A stretch of DNA of 64,000 nt from Cyclobacteriaceae bacterium. Lineage in GTDB: Bacteria; Bacteroidota; Bacteroidia; Cytophagales; Cyclobacteriaceae. Shown here piece after piece: positions 53,822 through 63,083 of this stretch (position 1 is the first letter of the stretch; each line of letters starts with the position of its first letter). A program made the translations under genes and the position numbers. The stretch is from assembly GCA_026003355.1 (NCBI GenBank), contig BPHC01000006.1, positions 170,512-234,511 on the forward strand, given 5' to 3'. The notes beneath the pieces were generated by a model that saw nothing but the letters and a program-made list of their open reading frames with translations, searched no databases and had not been told where the DNA came from.

Positions 53822-54657
53822 GCAGATGGCTGATGGTACAGGGTTAAACCGGCAATGGGGCTTTCGACTATACGGTGCACGTGCAGGCCTTTGTCGGCAC
53901 CGGCCTGCCGCAGTACATCGCTGAAATAAAATGCTACCGATCCTGTAAAATGAACAGGCAACCCGGCAGCGCGGTGGTATTTGCATACGTTCTTTTCAAA
54001 AAACAGGCTGAATCCGTCATATACCAGCTGATAACAATACGGTTCGCGCAGGTTTTGAAAGATAAAATGCGAGAAGCTTCCCAGAAAACGCCCCGGCATT
54101 TCCTGGCTGTACACCCGGTTCAGTATCTCATCGCGGCTCATCGGGAAGCGCTTTTTAAACTTATCCCAGAGTGCTGGCGGAAGCTCCTTGCGCAGGTAAT
54201 CGGCAATAATTCTTTTGCCCAGCCAGGCGCCCGAGCCTTCATCGCCCAGCACATAGCCTAGTGATGTAACGTTCTCCACAATTTTTTCGCCATCGTAGTA
54301 ACACGAGTTGGCCCCTGTACCCAAAATACAGGCAATGCCTTCTTCACGCCCGCATAAAGCGCGGGCAGCCGCTTCAAGGTCATGCCACACTTCAATATAG
54401 GCCTGACTAAAGTAACGCTGCAGCACACTTCTAACAATTTGCCGGTTGCGGTCGGACGAGCAGCCCGTGCCATAGTAATAAACGGCTTCAACCGGATGCT
54501 TGATTTGGGGCAACAGAGCCTCGCGGATTTCTTTGTCAAAGTGTTCTTCCGGCTGATAGTAAGGATTAAAGCCCAGTGTTTGCGCCTGCGCGGTTTCTCC
54601 GTTATGCAATAAGCGCCAGTCGGTTTTCGATGCTCCGCTGTCGGCTATCAGAATCAT
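53818..54657 (-). CDS. BadF/BadG-type amino-sugar kinase (GlcNAc or MurNAc)
   Basis: 279 residues of the acetate/sugar-kinase/Hsp70 fold. MILIADSGASKTDWRLLHNG is the phosphate-1 loop, ACILGTGANSCYYDGEKIVE and GYVLGDEGSGAWLGKRIIAD are the phosphate-2 and substrate motifs of the N-acetylglucosamine kinase group. Pairing with murQ points to phosphorylation of MurNAc and/or GlcNAc taken up from the wall. Exact sugar not decidable. Confidence 0.88.
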   Translation of the reverse strand: MILIADSGASKTDWRLLHNGETAQAQTLGFNPYYQPEEHFDKEIREALLPQIKHPVEAVYYYGTGCSSDRNRQIVRSVLQRYFSQAYIEVWHDLEAAARALCGREEGIACILGTGANSCYYDGEKIVENVTSLGYVLGDEGSGAWLGKRIIADYLRKELPPALWDKFKKRFPMSRDEILNRVYSQEMPGRFLGSFSHFIFQNLREPYCYQLVYDGFSLFFEKNVCKYHRAAGLPVHFTGSVAFYFSDVLRQAGADKGLHVHRIVESPIAGLTLYHQPSA

Positions 54658-54666
54658 AAATACAAG

Positions 54667-55464
54667 TTAGCAATTGATTAATATCTTGCGGCAAGGTACA
54701 CACAAAAATAGGGTGATTAATGCCTGCAGCAGCAGCAGGACATCGGCCAGCCAACAGCACAGCCTGCTTCGAGCAGCAAAAAGCCTGCGGCCGGTAAGCA
54801 AGCCAACACCAGCAGCTGTTATGCCCATCAATAGCAACATCCGGGGCATGGTTTTACCATAGTGTACTATTGCAAGCAGAAAGAATACCAGTAAAACAAA
54901 TTGGCATAGTTTAAGCGATTGATTTTTCCCGATGCGCAGCGGAATGGTTTTTAATCCTTCAACCCGGTCGCTTTCCACATCGCGGATGTCGGCCATGAGT
55001 GCCAGCACAAACACAAAAGCCATTCGTTCAGCAAGAAAAAGAACCAGGCCGGCGTTTACTGTATGCCCGTGCCGTACGGATGGCACCAGCACAGTAACCA
55101 TTCCCCACACAATTGTAATGGCTATAACTTTTGCATAAGGCAGCTGCCGAAGCGTAACTTTTCTGCCGTGAAATGGAATTACCGGTGCCAGGTATGCGGC
55201 CGATATTAACGAAGGCACCGCCAGGGCCAGGGCCGCGTACCATGCCCATAAAGCAGAAATTGCAGAGATGAGCAATAAAAGAGCCGCAACCATAACGCGG
55301 GGTTTGCGCAACCAGAAGCCATAGGCACGGTCATGGTAAACACCTCCTGTCCCCGCAAGCTGCACCAGGTATAAAACATACAGGTTGGGGCAGTAGCCCA
55401 GCAGCACTTCAGTTTGAACCGAGAGGGCTATGACCAGCGCCGCTATAAAAAAAAACATCTTCAT
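54667..55464 (-). CDS. UbiA-like prenyltransferase family membrane protein
   Basis: 265 residues and seven to eight membrane helices. The second Asp motif of UbiA enzymes is clear (ADIRDVESDRVEGLKTIPLR), but the first NDxxDxxxD motif is not; the matching loop reads GTGGVYHDRAYGF. It could be a diverged family member with altered or lost prenyl-transfer activity. Overlaps the cytochrome b5-domain gene by four bases. Confidence 0.75.
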   Translation of the reverse strand: MKMFFFIAALVIALSVQTEVLLGYCPNLYVLYLVQLAGTGGVYHDRAYGFWLRKPRVMVAALLLLISAISALWAWYAALALAVPSLISAAYLAPVIPFHGRKVTLRQLPYAKVIAITIVWGMVTVLVPSVRHGHTVNAGLVLFLAERMAFVFVLALMADIRDVESDRVEGLKTIPLRIGKNQSLKLCQFVLLVFFLLAIVHYGKTMPRMLLLMGITAAGVGLLTGRRLFAARSRLCCWLADVLLLLQALITLFLCVPCRKILINC

Positions 55465-55733
55465 GAATCCTTGAGCCTTCCGATAACCCTGAATTTATCA
55501 AATACCGTGCTGGTATGCGGGGCGTCTTTCAGTTCATCGGTAAGGTCCTGGCCGGCCCAGTGCTCATAGTGGGTACCGGTTTTCCATAGTCGCGATCCCG
55601 AAACATCAAAAATCAAACCCCGGTAGGCTACCCACACCTCGGGTTTATCGCGGCCGTTGCGCAGGGCCAGTTGTGCCGGGGTATATTCCGGCAGGTTGAA
55701 CTCATCTTCCGGTTGTAAGATGGGCATAATCAT
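55461..55733 (-). CDS. Cytochrome b5-like heme-binding domain protein
   Basis: 90 residues, one domain: YTPAQLALRNGRDKPEVWVA, YRGLIFDVSGSRLWKTGTHY and HWAGQDLTDELKDAPH match the small prokaryotic cytochrome b5 fold; the His of GTHYEHW and of DAPH are the likely heme ligands. Soluble. Start overlaps the end of the RDD gene by 26-32 bases (ATGs at 55733 and 55727), and its stop overlaps the UbiA-like gene, making a tightly packed set of three. Confidence 0.82.
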   Translation of the reverse strand: MIMPILQPEDEFNLPEYTPAQLALRNGRDKPEVWVAYRGLIFDVSGSRLWKTGTHYEHWAGQDLTDELKDAPHTSTVFDKFRVIGRLKDS

Positions 55734-56445
55734 CCAACAGGGTATAGAGCATTTTTACCGGAGGCAGATCGGTTTGGATGCCGGTTATTTGTTTTACCTT
55801 TTCTGCAACAGCCAGGAGGGGTTTATCGTTGCCGGTATTCCGGTACACATCCAGGGCCTGACGAATAATTTCGGCCTGCATATCGGTAAGCAAAGATGCC
55901 TGGCCGAATACCGGTTCATAGGCTGGGGCCTGCCCTTGCTGCAGGGGTGCGAACACCTCTGCAGCACGCAGTTCTGCCGGTTGTGCCAGCTTTACCACCG
56001 CTGTTCCTGCAGCTACATCGCCCAGCCGCTGCCCGCGCCCGCCGGAAGCAATTGCCACTATTGCAACTGCACCCGGTAAGCCAAAACCACCCGAAAGTGT
56101 TATGTCAACAAACCGCAGCAGCCACCGGAGCAGATAATTGCCCAATGTGGGCGAGGTGCCGTCCATACGCACTACTTTAATACGCAACAGTTTTTTTCCG
56201 GGACTTTGTCCGTCCATAATTATCTCAAACAAAAGGTCATAAAACGCAAAGGGCAGAACAATTGTCAGAAACAACCAGACATACGCACTCACCCCAACTG
56301 AATCGAACAAAAAAACCACAACAAAAACATACATAATCAATATAGCCAGGTCAACCAGGTAAGCTGCTATACGATCGCCCACACTGGCTACCGGATAGTT
56401 TATCACCACATTCTGGGTAGTTCGTACCGGGATGGTTTGCATCAA
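55702..56445 (-). CDS. RDD family membrane protein
   Basis: 247 residues. The RDD domain spans about residues 20-155 with its Arg/Asp motifs (VASVGDRIAAYLVDLAILIM, DGQSPGKKLLRIKVVR, GDVAAGTAVV) and four membrane helices; the C-terminal 90 residues are cytoplasmic and helical (LLTDMQAEIIRQALDVYRNT). Function of RDD proteins is not settled. First gene of the RDD - cytochrome b5 - UbiA-like set. Confidence 0.85.
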   Translation of the reverse strand: MMQTIPVRTTQNVVINYPVASVGDRIAAYLVDLAILIMYVFVVVFLFDSVGVSAYVWLFLTIVLPFAFYDLLFEIIMDGQSPGKKLLRIKVVRMDGTSPTLGNYLLRWLLRFVDITLSGGFGLPGAVAIVAIASGGRGQRLGDVAAGTAVVKLAQPAELRAAEVFAPLQQGQAPAYEPVFGQASLLTDMQAEIIRQALDVYRNTGNDKPLLAVAEKVKQITGIQTDLPPVKMLYTLLDDYAHLTTGR

Positions 56446-56494
56446 GATAAAATTTGCTTAATCTTCCGAAAGAAAAGAATAAAAGCCTAAAAAC

Positions 56495-57742
56495 ATGAAT
56501 ATAAAAAAACATTTCCTGACAGCCCTGACCGGATTTTTAATGGCCGCATGCACCCCGAAAAAACCCGACTATTCAACCCTTCCCGATGAACAGCTGCGCA
56601 AAATAGCCGACTCGCTGGCCCATGCCTATATTATTACCGACGGGCACGTAGATTTGCCCTTCCGGCTTAAGGTAAAAAATTTCCGGCTGGAGCGCGAATA
56701 CCTGGGCATTCCTGTAAGCACCACCGAAGGCGATTTCGATTATGAGCGGGCTAAGAAGGGTGGGCTTGATGCCCCCTTCATGTCTATTTACATTCCTTCC
56801 TCCTATCAGCAAAAGCCCGATATGGGCAAGTCGCTGGCCGATTCGCTTATTGACATGGTACGCGGCATTGCCATGGCCCACCCCGATAAATTTGCGCTGG
56901 CAGGATCACCGGCCGAAGTGGAAAAAAACTTTGCCGAAGGTAAAATATCCCTGCCCATGGGCATGGAAAACGGGGCCCCTATCGGTAACGACCTGGCCAA
57001 CATACAATATTTTTACGACCGGGGCATACGGTACATTACCCTTACCCACAGCAAGGACAACCAGATATGCGATTCATCATACGATACACTTAATACCTGG
57101 AACGGCCTTAGCCCTTTTGGCGAACAGGTGGTTCGTGAAATGAACCGCGTTGGCATTATGGTTGATATTTCGCACGTGTCAGACAGTACTTTTTACGATG
57201 TTTTAAAAATTACCTCGGTTCCGGTTATCGCATCGCATTCTTCGCTGCGCCATTTTACACCGGGCTGGCAGCGCAATATGAGCGATGATATGCTCAGGGC
57301 CCTGAAGCAAAACGGGGGTGTTGTACAAATCAACTTTGGCTCCACGTTTCTCGACTCGGCTGTGGCCAAAATCAACAACGAAAACCGACAAAAGCTAAAC
57401 TCCCTGTTAGCAGAAAAGGGCCTAAGCTACCGCGATGAAGCCGCTAAACCGATTATAGAAGAATTTCAGCGCAATAACCCTACTCTCTATGCCGATGTGA
57501 AGCGTGTTGCCGACCACATAGACCGCGTAGTACAAATTGCCGGTATTGACCACGTAGGCCTGGGCTCTGATTTTGATGGCGTGGGCGACAGCCTGCCCAC
57601 CGGTTTGAAAGACGTGTCGCAGTACCCCAACCTGATCTTTGAACTGCTGAAGCGCGGCTATTCACCGGACGACATTGCCAAAATTTGTTATAAAAATGTG
57701 TGGCGCGTATGGAACAGTACGCTTAAAGCTGCCGGCAGGTAA
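56495..57742 (+). CDS. Membrane dipeptidase, M19 family, lipoprotein
   Basis: 415 residues with a lipoprotein signal (LTALTGFLMAAC). Zinc dipeptidase fold: ITDGHVDLPFRL (HxD), YITLTHSKDNQICDSSYD, VDISHVSDSTFYDVL, IASHSSLRHF and HVGLGSDFDGVGDSLPTG hold the metal ligands. Cleaves dipeptides, perhaps D-amino-acid or wall-derived ones, in the periplasm. Plausibly linked to the recycling genes nearby. Confidence 0.93.
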   Translation: MNIKKHFLTALTGFLMAACTPKKPDYSTLPDEQLRKIADSLAHAYIITDGHVDLPFRLKVKNFRLEREYLGIPVSTTEGDFDYERAKKGGLDAPFMSIYIPSSYQQKPDMGKSLADSLIDMVRGIAMAHPDKFALAGSPAEVEKNFAEGKISLPMGMENGAPIGNDLANIQYFYDRGIRYITLTHSKDNQICDSSYDTLNTWNGLSPFGEQVVREMNRVGIMVDISHVSDSTFYDVLKITSVPVIASHSSLRHFTPGWQRNMSDDMLRALKQNGGVVQINFGSTFLDSAVAKINNENRQKLNSLLAEKGLSYRDEAAKPIIEEFQRNNPTLYADVKRVADHIDRVVQIAGIDHVGLGSDFDGVGDSLPTGLKDVSQYPNLIFELLKRGYSPDDIAKICYKNVWRVWNSTLKAAGR

Positions 57743-57779
57743 ATACACCAATTGCAGACCAAAGCATTTGGCAATTCCC

Positions 57780-57787
57780 TACCTTTG
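57780..57787 (+). promoter_or_regulatory. -7 element before the methionine aminotransferase
   Basis: TACCTTTG, an exact TAnnTTTG match, 24 bases before the GTG start codon. A TTTG occurs 9 bases upstream, too close for a -33 element. Confidence 0.45.
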
Positions 57788-57810
57788 CACACCAAACCGT
57801 TGCCCCCACC

Positions 57811-58944
57811 GTGTCACGACTGCCCGATACCGGCACCTCTATCTTCGCCATCATGTCACGAATGGCCACCGAATACGGTGCCATTAACCTGTCGCAGGGA
57901 TTCCCCGACTTTCGGATTGATGATCAGCTCATAGCCCTGGTGCATCGCTTCATGAAGGAAGGACATAACCAGTACGCGCCCATGCCCGGGGTACCTGCCC
58001 TGCGGCAAACCCTGGCCGATGTACTCGAAAAAACCTATGGCCGACCGTTTAACCCCGAAACCGAAATTACCATTACCGCCGGTGCCACGCAGGCCCTCTT
58101 TTCGGCAATTGCAGCGGTTGTGCAGCCGGGCGATGAAGTAATAGTCTTTGACCCCTCATACGACAGCTACAACCCGGCCATTCGCCTTAATGGCGGCATA
58201 CCCGTGCATATACCCCTGCAGTACCCGTCGTTTACCATTAACTGGGATGAGGTGGAACACCACCTTTCGCCCCGCACCCGCCTGATTATGATTAACACCC
58301 CGCATAACCCAAGCGGGGCTGTGCTTAAACCCCACGACCTGCAACAGCTGGAACGGTTGGTTCTTACACATAATCTTTTGGTGCTGAGCGATGAGGTGTA
58401 CGAACGTATTATTTTCGATGGGCTGCGCCACGAAAGCGTACTGCATTATCCGGCCCTTGCCCGGCACAGCATTGCGGTGTTTTCTTTCGGCAAAACTTTT
58501 CATGCCACCGGCTGGAAGACAGGCTACGCAGTAGCCGCCCCAAACCTTACAAACGAAATCCGAAAAATCCATCAGTTCATTACCTTTTCGGTAAACACGC
58601 CCATCCAAATGGCACTGGCCGAATACCTTAAAGAGCCCGGACACTACCTGAACCTGGGGCATTTTTACGAGCAAAAGCGCAACTATTTTGTCAACGGCCT
58701 CAAGGGCTCGTCCTGGCAGCCCCTTCCCTGCCACGGTTCTTACTTTCAAACGCTTTCGTACGCGGCGTTTTCGAATCTTAACGACCAGCTGATGGCCGAA
58801 GAGCTTACCAAAAAGCATAAAGTAGCCGCCATTCCCGTATCGGTATTTTACCAAAACCGCACCGATAACCGGTTACTGCGTTTTTGTTTTGCCAAAGACG
58901 AACAGACGCTTGACAAAGCCCTTCGTATTCTGAAAAAATTTTAA
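57811..58944 (+). CDS. Methionine (aromatic) aminotransferase, class I/II
   Basis: PLP enzyme of 377 residues with a GTG start (VSRLPDTGTSIFAIMSRMAT). AINLSQGFPDF, the KIC/YbdL-type ITAGATQALFSAIAAVVQPG, and the PLP lysine in FSFGKTFHATGWKTGYAVA identify the group that transaminates 2-oxo-4-methylthiobutyrate to methionine, often with glutamine as donor. The stop codon overlaps the ATG of the omega-amidase, the known partner that hydrolyses the resulting ketoglutaramate. Confidence 0.9.
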   Translation: MSRLPDTGTSIFAIMSRMATEYGAINLSQGFPDFRIDDQLIALVHRFMKEGHNQYAPMPGVPALRQTLADVLEKTYGRPFNPETEITITAGATQALFSAIAAVVQPGDEVIVFDPSYDSYNPAIRLNGGIPVHIPLQYPSFTINWDEVEHHLSPRTRLIMINTPHNPSGAVLKPHDLQQLERLVLTHNLLVLSDEVYERIIFDGLRHESVLHYPALARHSIAVFSFGKTFHATGWKTGYAVAAPNLTNEIRKIHQFITFSVNTPIQMALAEYLKEPGHYLNLGHFYEQKRNYFVNGLKGSSWQPLPCHGSYFQTLSYAAFSNLNDQLMAEELTKKHKVAAIPVSVFYQNRTDNRLLRFCFAKDEQTLDKALRILKKF

Positions 58945-59741
58945 TGGAAAATCTGCGCATCACCCTTCTGCAAACAAAACTTTTCTGGGAAGACCGGACC
59001 GCCAACTTATCCATGCTGGAAGAAAAAATCTGGCGCATAAATAAACCGGTTGATGTTATTGTACTGCCCGAAATGTTTACCACGGGCTTTACCATGAACG
59101 CCAGGCTCCTGGCCGAGCCCATGAACCTGCACACCTTTAAATGGATGAAACAAATGGCGGCCCAAACCGGTGCCCTTATGCTGGGCAGCTACATCGTTGC
59201 CGAAAACAACCAGTTCTTTAACCGCCTGTTATGGATGCAGCCCGACGGGCAGTTTTTTACCTACGACAAACGCCATCTGTTTCGAATGGCCAACGAACAC
59301 CTGACCTATTCCGCAGGCCGGCACCGGCTGGTGCAGGTGTGGAAATCCTGGCGAATCTGCCCCCTGATATGCTATGACCTGCGTTTTCCGGTATGGAGCC
59401 GTAACCGCTACAACCATGTTATAAAACAAATGGAATACGATGCCCTGATTGTGGTTGCCAACTGGCCCGCCGCCCGCATTATTGCCTGGGATACGCTGCT
59501 CCGGGCACGTGCCCTAGAAAACCTTTGTTATGCCGCAGGTGTGAACCGCACCGGAACAGACGGAAACGGTATTACCTACAACGGGCATTCGGCAGTTTTT
59601 GGGCCCCGGGGCGATACCCTGGCCTTTGAAGAAGAAACCGAAACCGACATTACTGTTGAGCTGGATGCCCGTGCATTAATCTCCTACCGGGAAAAATTTC
59701 CGGCCTGGCAGGATGCCGATAATTTTGAAATACACAGTTAA
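58944..59741 (+). CDS. Nitrilase-family omega-amidase
   Basis: 265 residues with the Glu-Lys-Cys triad: VLPEMFTTGFTMN, FTYDKRHLFRMANE and ICPLICYDLRFPVWSRN. Similar to YafV/Nit2 enzymes, which hydrolyse 2-oxoglutaramate to 2-oxoglutarate and ammonia. Overlap of one base with the aminotransferase gene supports a joint role in methionine salvage. Confidence 0.9.
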   Translation: MENLRITLLQTKLFWEDRTANLSMLEEKIWRINKPVDVIVLPEMFTTGFTMNARLLAEPMNLHTFKWMKQMAAQTGALMLGSYIVAENNQFFNRLLWMQPDGQFFTYDKRHLFRMANEHLTYSAGRHRLVQVWKSWRICPLICYDLRFPVWSRNRYNHVIKQMEYDALIVVANWPAARIIAWDTLLRARALENLCYAAGVNRTGTDGNGITYNGHSAVFGPRGDTLAFEEETETDITVELDARALISYREKFPAWQDADNFEIHS

Positions 59742-59753
59742 GCCGTTACCCCG

Positions 59754-60326
59754 TTAGATGGCTTCCACGGCCTTCACCTCATCGGGCATAAGCCGGGTAA
59801 AAAGATTTTCAATACCGGCCTTAAGGGTAATCATTGAAGAGGGGCAGCCGCTGCATGAACCCTGCAGCCGTACTTTCAGCACGCCATCCTGAAATGAATG
59901 GTAGGTTATGGCGCCACCGTCCTGCTCCACTGCCGGACGTATGTATTCGTCCAGTATGCTTTTTATTTTTTTAACCGATTCGCTATCGGCTTCATCGGCC
60001 GGAGTAGGTTCATCAACCGGGTCAAGAATCAACCGGCCGCTCGCCAGAAAGTTTTTGATATGCTGCCGCAGCGTATCCTGAATTTCAATCCACTCCACAT
60101 CTTCGCGCTTGGTTACGGTAATGAAATTGCTCATGTAAAACACACGCTCCACAAACGGATACCGGAACAGTTCCCTGGCCAGCGGAGCATTTGCTGCACT
60201 TTCGGGGTCGGGAAAGTCAAAGCTCATGCCTTCCGGAAGCAGCATTTCGTTTACCACAAACTTGAGCGAATTGGGGTTGGGATTTGACTCCAGATATATG
60301 TGAATATGCGGCAGGGTTTTGTTCAT
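59754..60326 (-). CDS. NifU-like iron-sulfur carrier (Nfu)
   Basis: 190 residues with an N-terminal Nfu_N domain (IYLESNPNPNSLKFVVNEML, RELFRYPFVERVFYMSNFIT) and a C-terminal NifU domain with the cluster-binding CxxC in LQGSCSGCPSSMITLK. Delivers Fe-S clusters to target proteins such as glutamate synthase. Convergent with the omega-amidase gene, 12 bases apart. Confidence 0.93.
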   Translation of the reverse strand: MNKTLPHIHIYLESNPNPNSLKFVVNEMLLPEGMSFDFPDPESAANAPLARELFRYPFVERVFYMSNFITVTKREDVEWIEIQDTLRQHIKNFLASGRLILDPVDEPTPADEADSESVKKIKSILDEYIRPAVEQDGGAITYHSFQDGVLKVRLQGSCSGCPSSMITLKAGIENLFTRLMPDEVKAVEAI

Positions 60327-60369
60327 ATTAAGTGGTAAGGCTTACTGATTTAAACAACAACAGGTAAAA

Positions 60370-61668
60370 TTAGTTCGGTTCGGCCGGTTTCTCAAATCCG
60401 TTTTCCGATGTGGCCACTATGCTGGCTACCACGGTATCGCCGGTAACGTTTACAATGGTGCGGCACATATCCAGCGGCCGGTCGATGGCGATAATCAACG
60501 CCAGCCCTTCGGGCGAAACGCCTATGGCTCCGAGTACAATTACCAGGGTAATAAGGCCTGCGCTGGGTACTGCTGCTGCACCTATCGATGAAAGGGTGGC
60601 CGTGAGGATAATCATCAGCTGGTCGGCAAGCGACAAATCTTGACCAAAAGCCTGGGCAATGAAAACGGCCGAAACTGCCTGATGAATACTGGTACCATCC
60701 ATATTAATAGTGGCCCCGAGGGGAAGCACGAAGCTGCTGATTTCGTCTTTTATACGAAGATTTTTCTCGGCACATTCCATGGTTACCGGCAAGGTGGCAG
60801 CACTCGAACTGGTGGTAAAACCCATTATCTGGGCGGGCAATACGCCTTTTAAAAAGGTTTTAACCGGCAATGAAGTAAAAAGCCTGATGGCCAGCGGATA
60901 CACTATTAATACCATGGCAGCGAGACTCAGCAACACCGTAACCGAGTACACGCCAAGGGCGCCAAAAAGCTCCAGCGCCTGCCGGGGGTCATCGCCGGCC
61001 ACGTCGGTCATGAGCGCTGCCAGCAGCGCCATAACGCCAATGGGCGCATAGCGCATTACCATGTCCACAAGTTTTAATATGATTTCGTTCAGACCGTCAA
61101 AGAAGCTTTTTACCGGCAGGCTTTTTTGTTCGGGTGTCATGAGCAGGGCTATGCCAAACATCACGGCAAAGAAGATAACCTGAAGCATATTGCGGTTTAC
61201 AGCTGCGGCACCGAAAATGTTTTCCGGTACAATATCCACCACAACCTGCAGGGGTCCCGATTCGGTAAGTTTTTGAGCATCGGTAACCCGCAGGTTGGCA
61301 TCGCTTGCATAGCGTTGCGACAGTTCAAGTTGTTTTTCTTTCGAAAGGAAGTTTCCGGGTTTAATGGTGTTTACAAATACCAATCCTATGGTAATGGCCA
61401 ATACGGTGGTTATCAAATAGAGCGCCAGTGTTTTACCGCCAATACGCGACAGCTTTGAAATATCGCGCAGGTTCGATACTCCGCTTATCAGTGAAGCCAG
61501 GATAAGCGGAATGGCAATAAGTTTTAACAGGTTAATAAAAATGGTGCCAAAGGGCTTTATCCAGTCGGTTATAAAACCACTCAGCTTAAATGCTATGCCC
61601 AAACTGCCAATTATCAGTCCGATACCCATTCCGATAAGGATGCGGGTATGCAAAGGAAGCTTCTTCAT
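60370..61668 (-). CDS. Dicarboxylate/amino acid:cation symporter (DAACS), copy 1
   Basis: Uptake of glutamate, aspartate or C4-dicarboxylates with Na+ or H+. 432 residues. The reentrant-loop serine motif [20 protein letters not shown], the NMDGT motif in [20 protein letters not shown] and the C-terminal AIDRPLDMCRTIVNVTGDTV are hallmarks. Intact, unlike its tandem partner upstream. Confidence 0.93.
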   Translation of the reverse strand: MKKLPLHTRILIGMGIGLIIGSLGIAFKLSGFITDWIKPFGTIFINLLKLIAIPLILASLISGVSNLRDISKLSRIGGKTLALYLITTVLAITIGLVFVNTIKPGNFLSKEKQLELSQRYASDANLRVTDAQKLTESGPLQVVVDIVPENIFGAAAVNRNMLQVIFFAVMFGIALLMTPEQKSLPVKSFFDGLNEIILKLVDMVMRYAPIGVMALLAALMTDVAGDDPRQALELFGALGVYSVTVLLSLAAMVLIVYPLAIRLFTSLPVKTFLKGVLPAQIMGFTTSSSAATLPVTMECAEKNLRIKDEISSFVLPLGATINMDGTSIHQAVSAVFIAQAFGQDLSLADQLMIILTATLSSIGAAAVPSAGLITLVIVLGAIGVSPEGLALIIAIDRPLDMCRTIVNVTGDTVVASIVATSENGFEKPAEPN

Positions 61669-61755
61669 ACGGTAAACAATTCGCGCAATTTAGCTGAATG
61701 TTTTCCTGAAAAAAGCAGGAATTATCGGAAATCCATTAATGGAAAATGGCGGGGT

Positions 61756-63019
61756 TCAATTTGCCTCCGGCTCGGACCGGGCAACCACCGATGCAACGGT
61801 AGTATCGCCCGTAACATTTACGACCGTGCGGAGCATATCCAGCGGCCGGTCGACCGCCAGAATCAGGGCCAGGCCGGCCGGGTCGAGGCCAACGGCTTCC
61901 AGTACAATAATCAGCATAATAATACCCGCACCGGGTACGGCTGCCGCACCGATTGACGAAAGCACCGCGGTAAGTAAAATGGTTAGCTGCTGGCCCAGGG
62001 TAAGGTCTATACCAAAAGCCTGGGCTATGAAAACGGCCGACACCCCCTGGTGGATGCTGGTTCCGTCCATGTTTATGGTAGCCCCCAGCGGCAACACAAA
62101 GCCCGTTACCTCTTCCGAAAGGCCAAGATTTTTGCGGGCGCAATCCATGGTTACCGGCAGGGTAGCTGCACTGGAGCTGGTAGAAAATGCCAGCACCTGA
62201 GCCGGCAGAATGCCGCGGATAAAAGCAGGGTAGCGGATGCGGGAAAGAAAATGCAGCAACAGCGGATAAACCACAAATACCATAAACAGCCAGGCCTAAA
62301 ACCACGGTAAGGCTGTACATGCCCAACGCTCCGATAAGCTGTAAGTCAATGTTTAAGCCGGCCAGCAACGCAAAAACACCTATGGGCGCAAACTTCATAA
62401 GCAGGTCAACAAACCTCAGTATTACTTCGTTGGCGCCTTCAAAAAAGCTTTTTACTCCCTGCACTTTATGGGCAGGAGCCATGACCATGGAGATACCGAA
62501 AAGGATGGCAAAGAAAATAACCTGAAGCATGCTGGTGTTGGTGCTCATAGCCCCGAAAATGTTGTCGGGAACAATGTTTACCAGTACCTGCAGCGGGCCT
62601 TCGTCTTTTTGCCGGTGTGCAGCTGTTACCCGCACATCAATATCAGAAACATAGGCCTCGCTTAATTCCTGGCGTTTTTCGGGTGACAGAAATTTGCCGG
62701 GACGTATGATGTTAACCGATAACAACCCTATTGTAACAGCCATGACTGTGGTAAACAGGTACAGGGCAATAGTACGCCCTCCCATACGTGATAGCCTGCT
62801 TACATCCGAAAGTCCGGCAATGCCATCGACAAGCGAAAAAAGTATAAGCGGTATGGCAATGAGTTTAAGCGAGTTGATAAACAAGGTACCCCAGGGCTTT
62901 ATCCAGTTGCCGGTAAAGGTTAGCAAACCCAGCGGCTCGGCAGCAAAGCCCCACATCAGGCCCATCGCCATGGCGATAAGTATCCTGGCATACAGGGGAA
63001 TGTTGCGTAGAAATTTCAT
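61756..63019 (-). CDS. Dicarboxylate/amino acid:cation symporter, copy 2, one frameshift
   Basis: Tandem paralogue of the previous gene, sharing [40 protein letters not shown] and [20 protein letters not shown]. The N-terminal part runs in one frame to VVLGLAV; removing one T from the TTT run (plus strand 62284-62286) gives [20 protein letters not shown] and a 420-residue protein. Without the correction the wrong frame stays open for 540 bases and yields a meaningless Pro/Gly/His-rich tail ending at 61736. Confidence 0.9.
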
Positions 63020-63083
63020 CGGCTAAAAATAAAAAAATCAGTGTAAGCTCATACCCTTGCACGTAAACCGATAGTAAAGTTTG

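Noticed and set aside
61736..62283. Long C-terminal extension of symporter copy 2 in the uncorrected frame
   Set aside because: It is a Pro/Gly/His-rich wrong-frame translation; the true symporter C-terminus is in the neighbouring frame.
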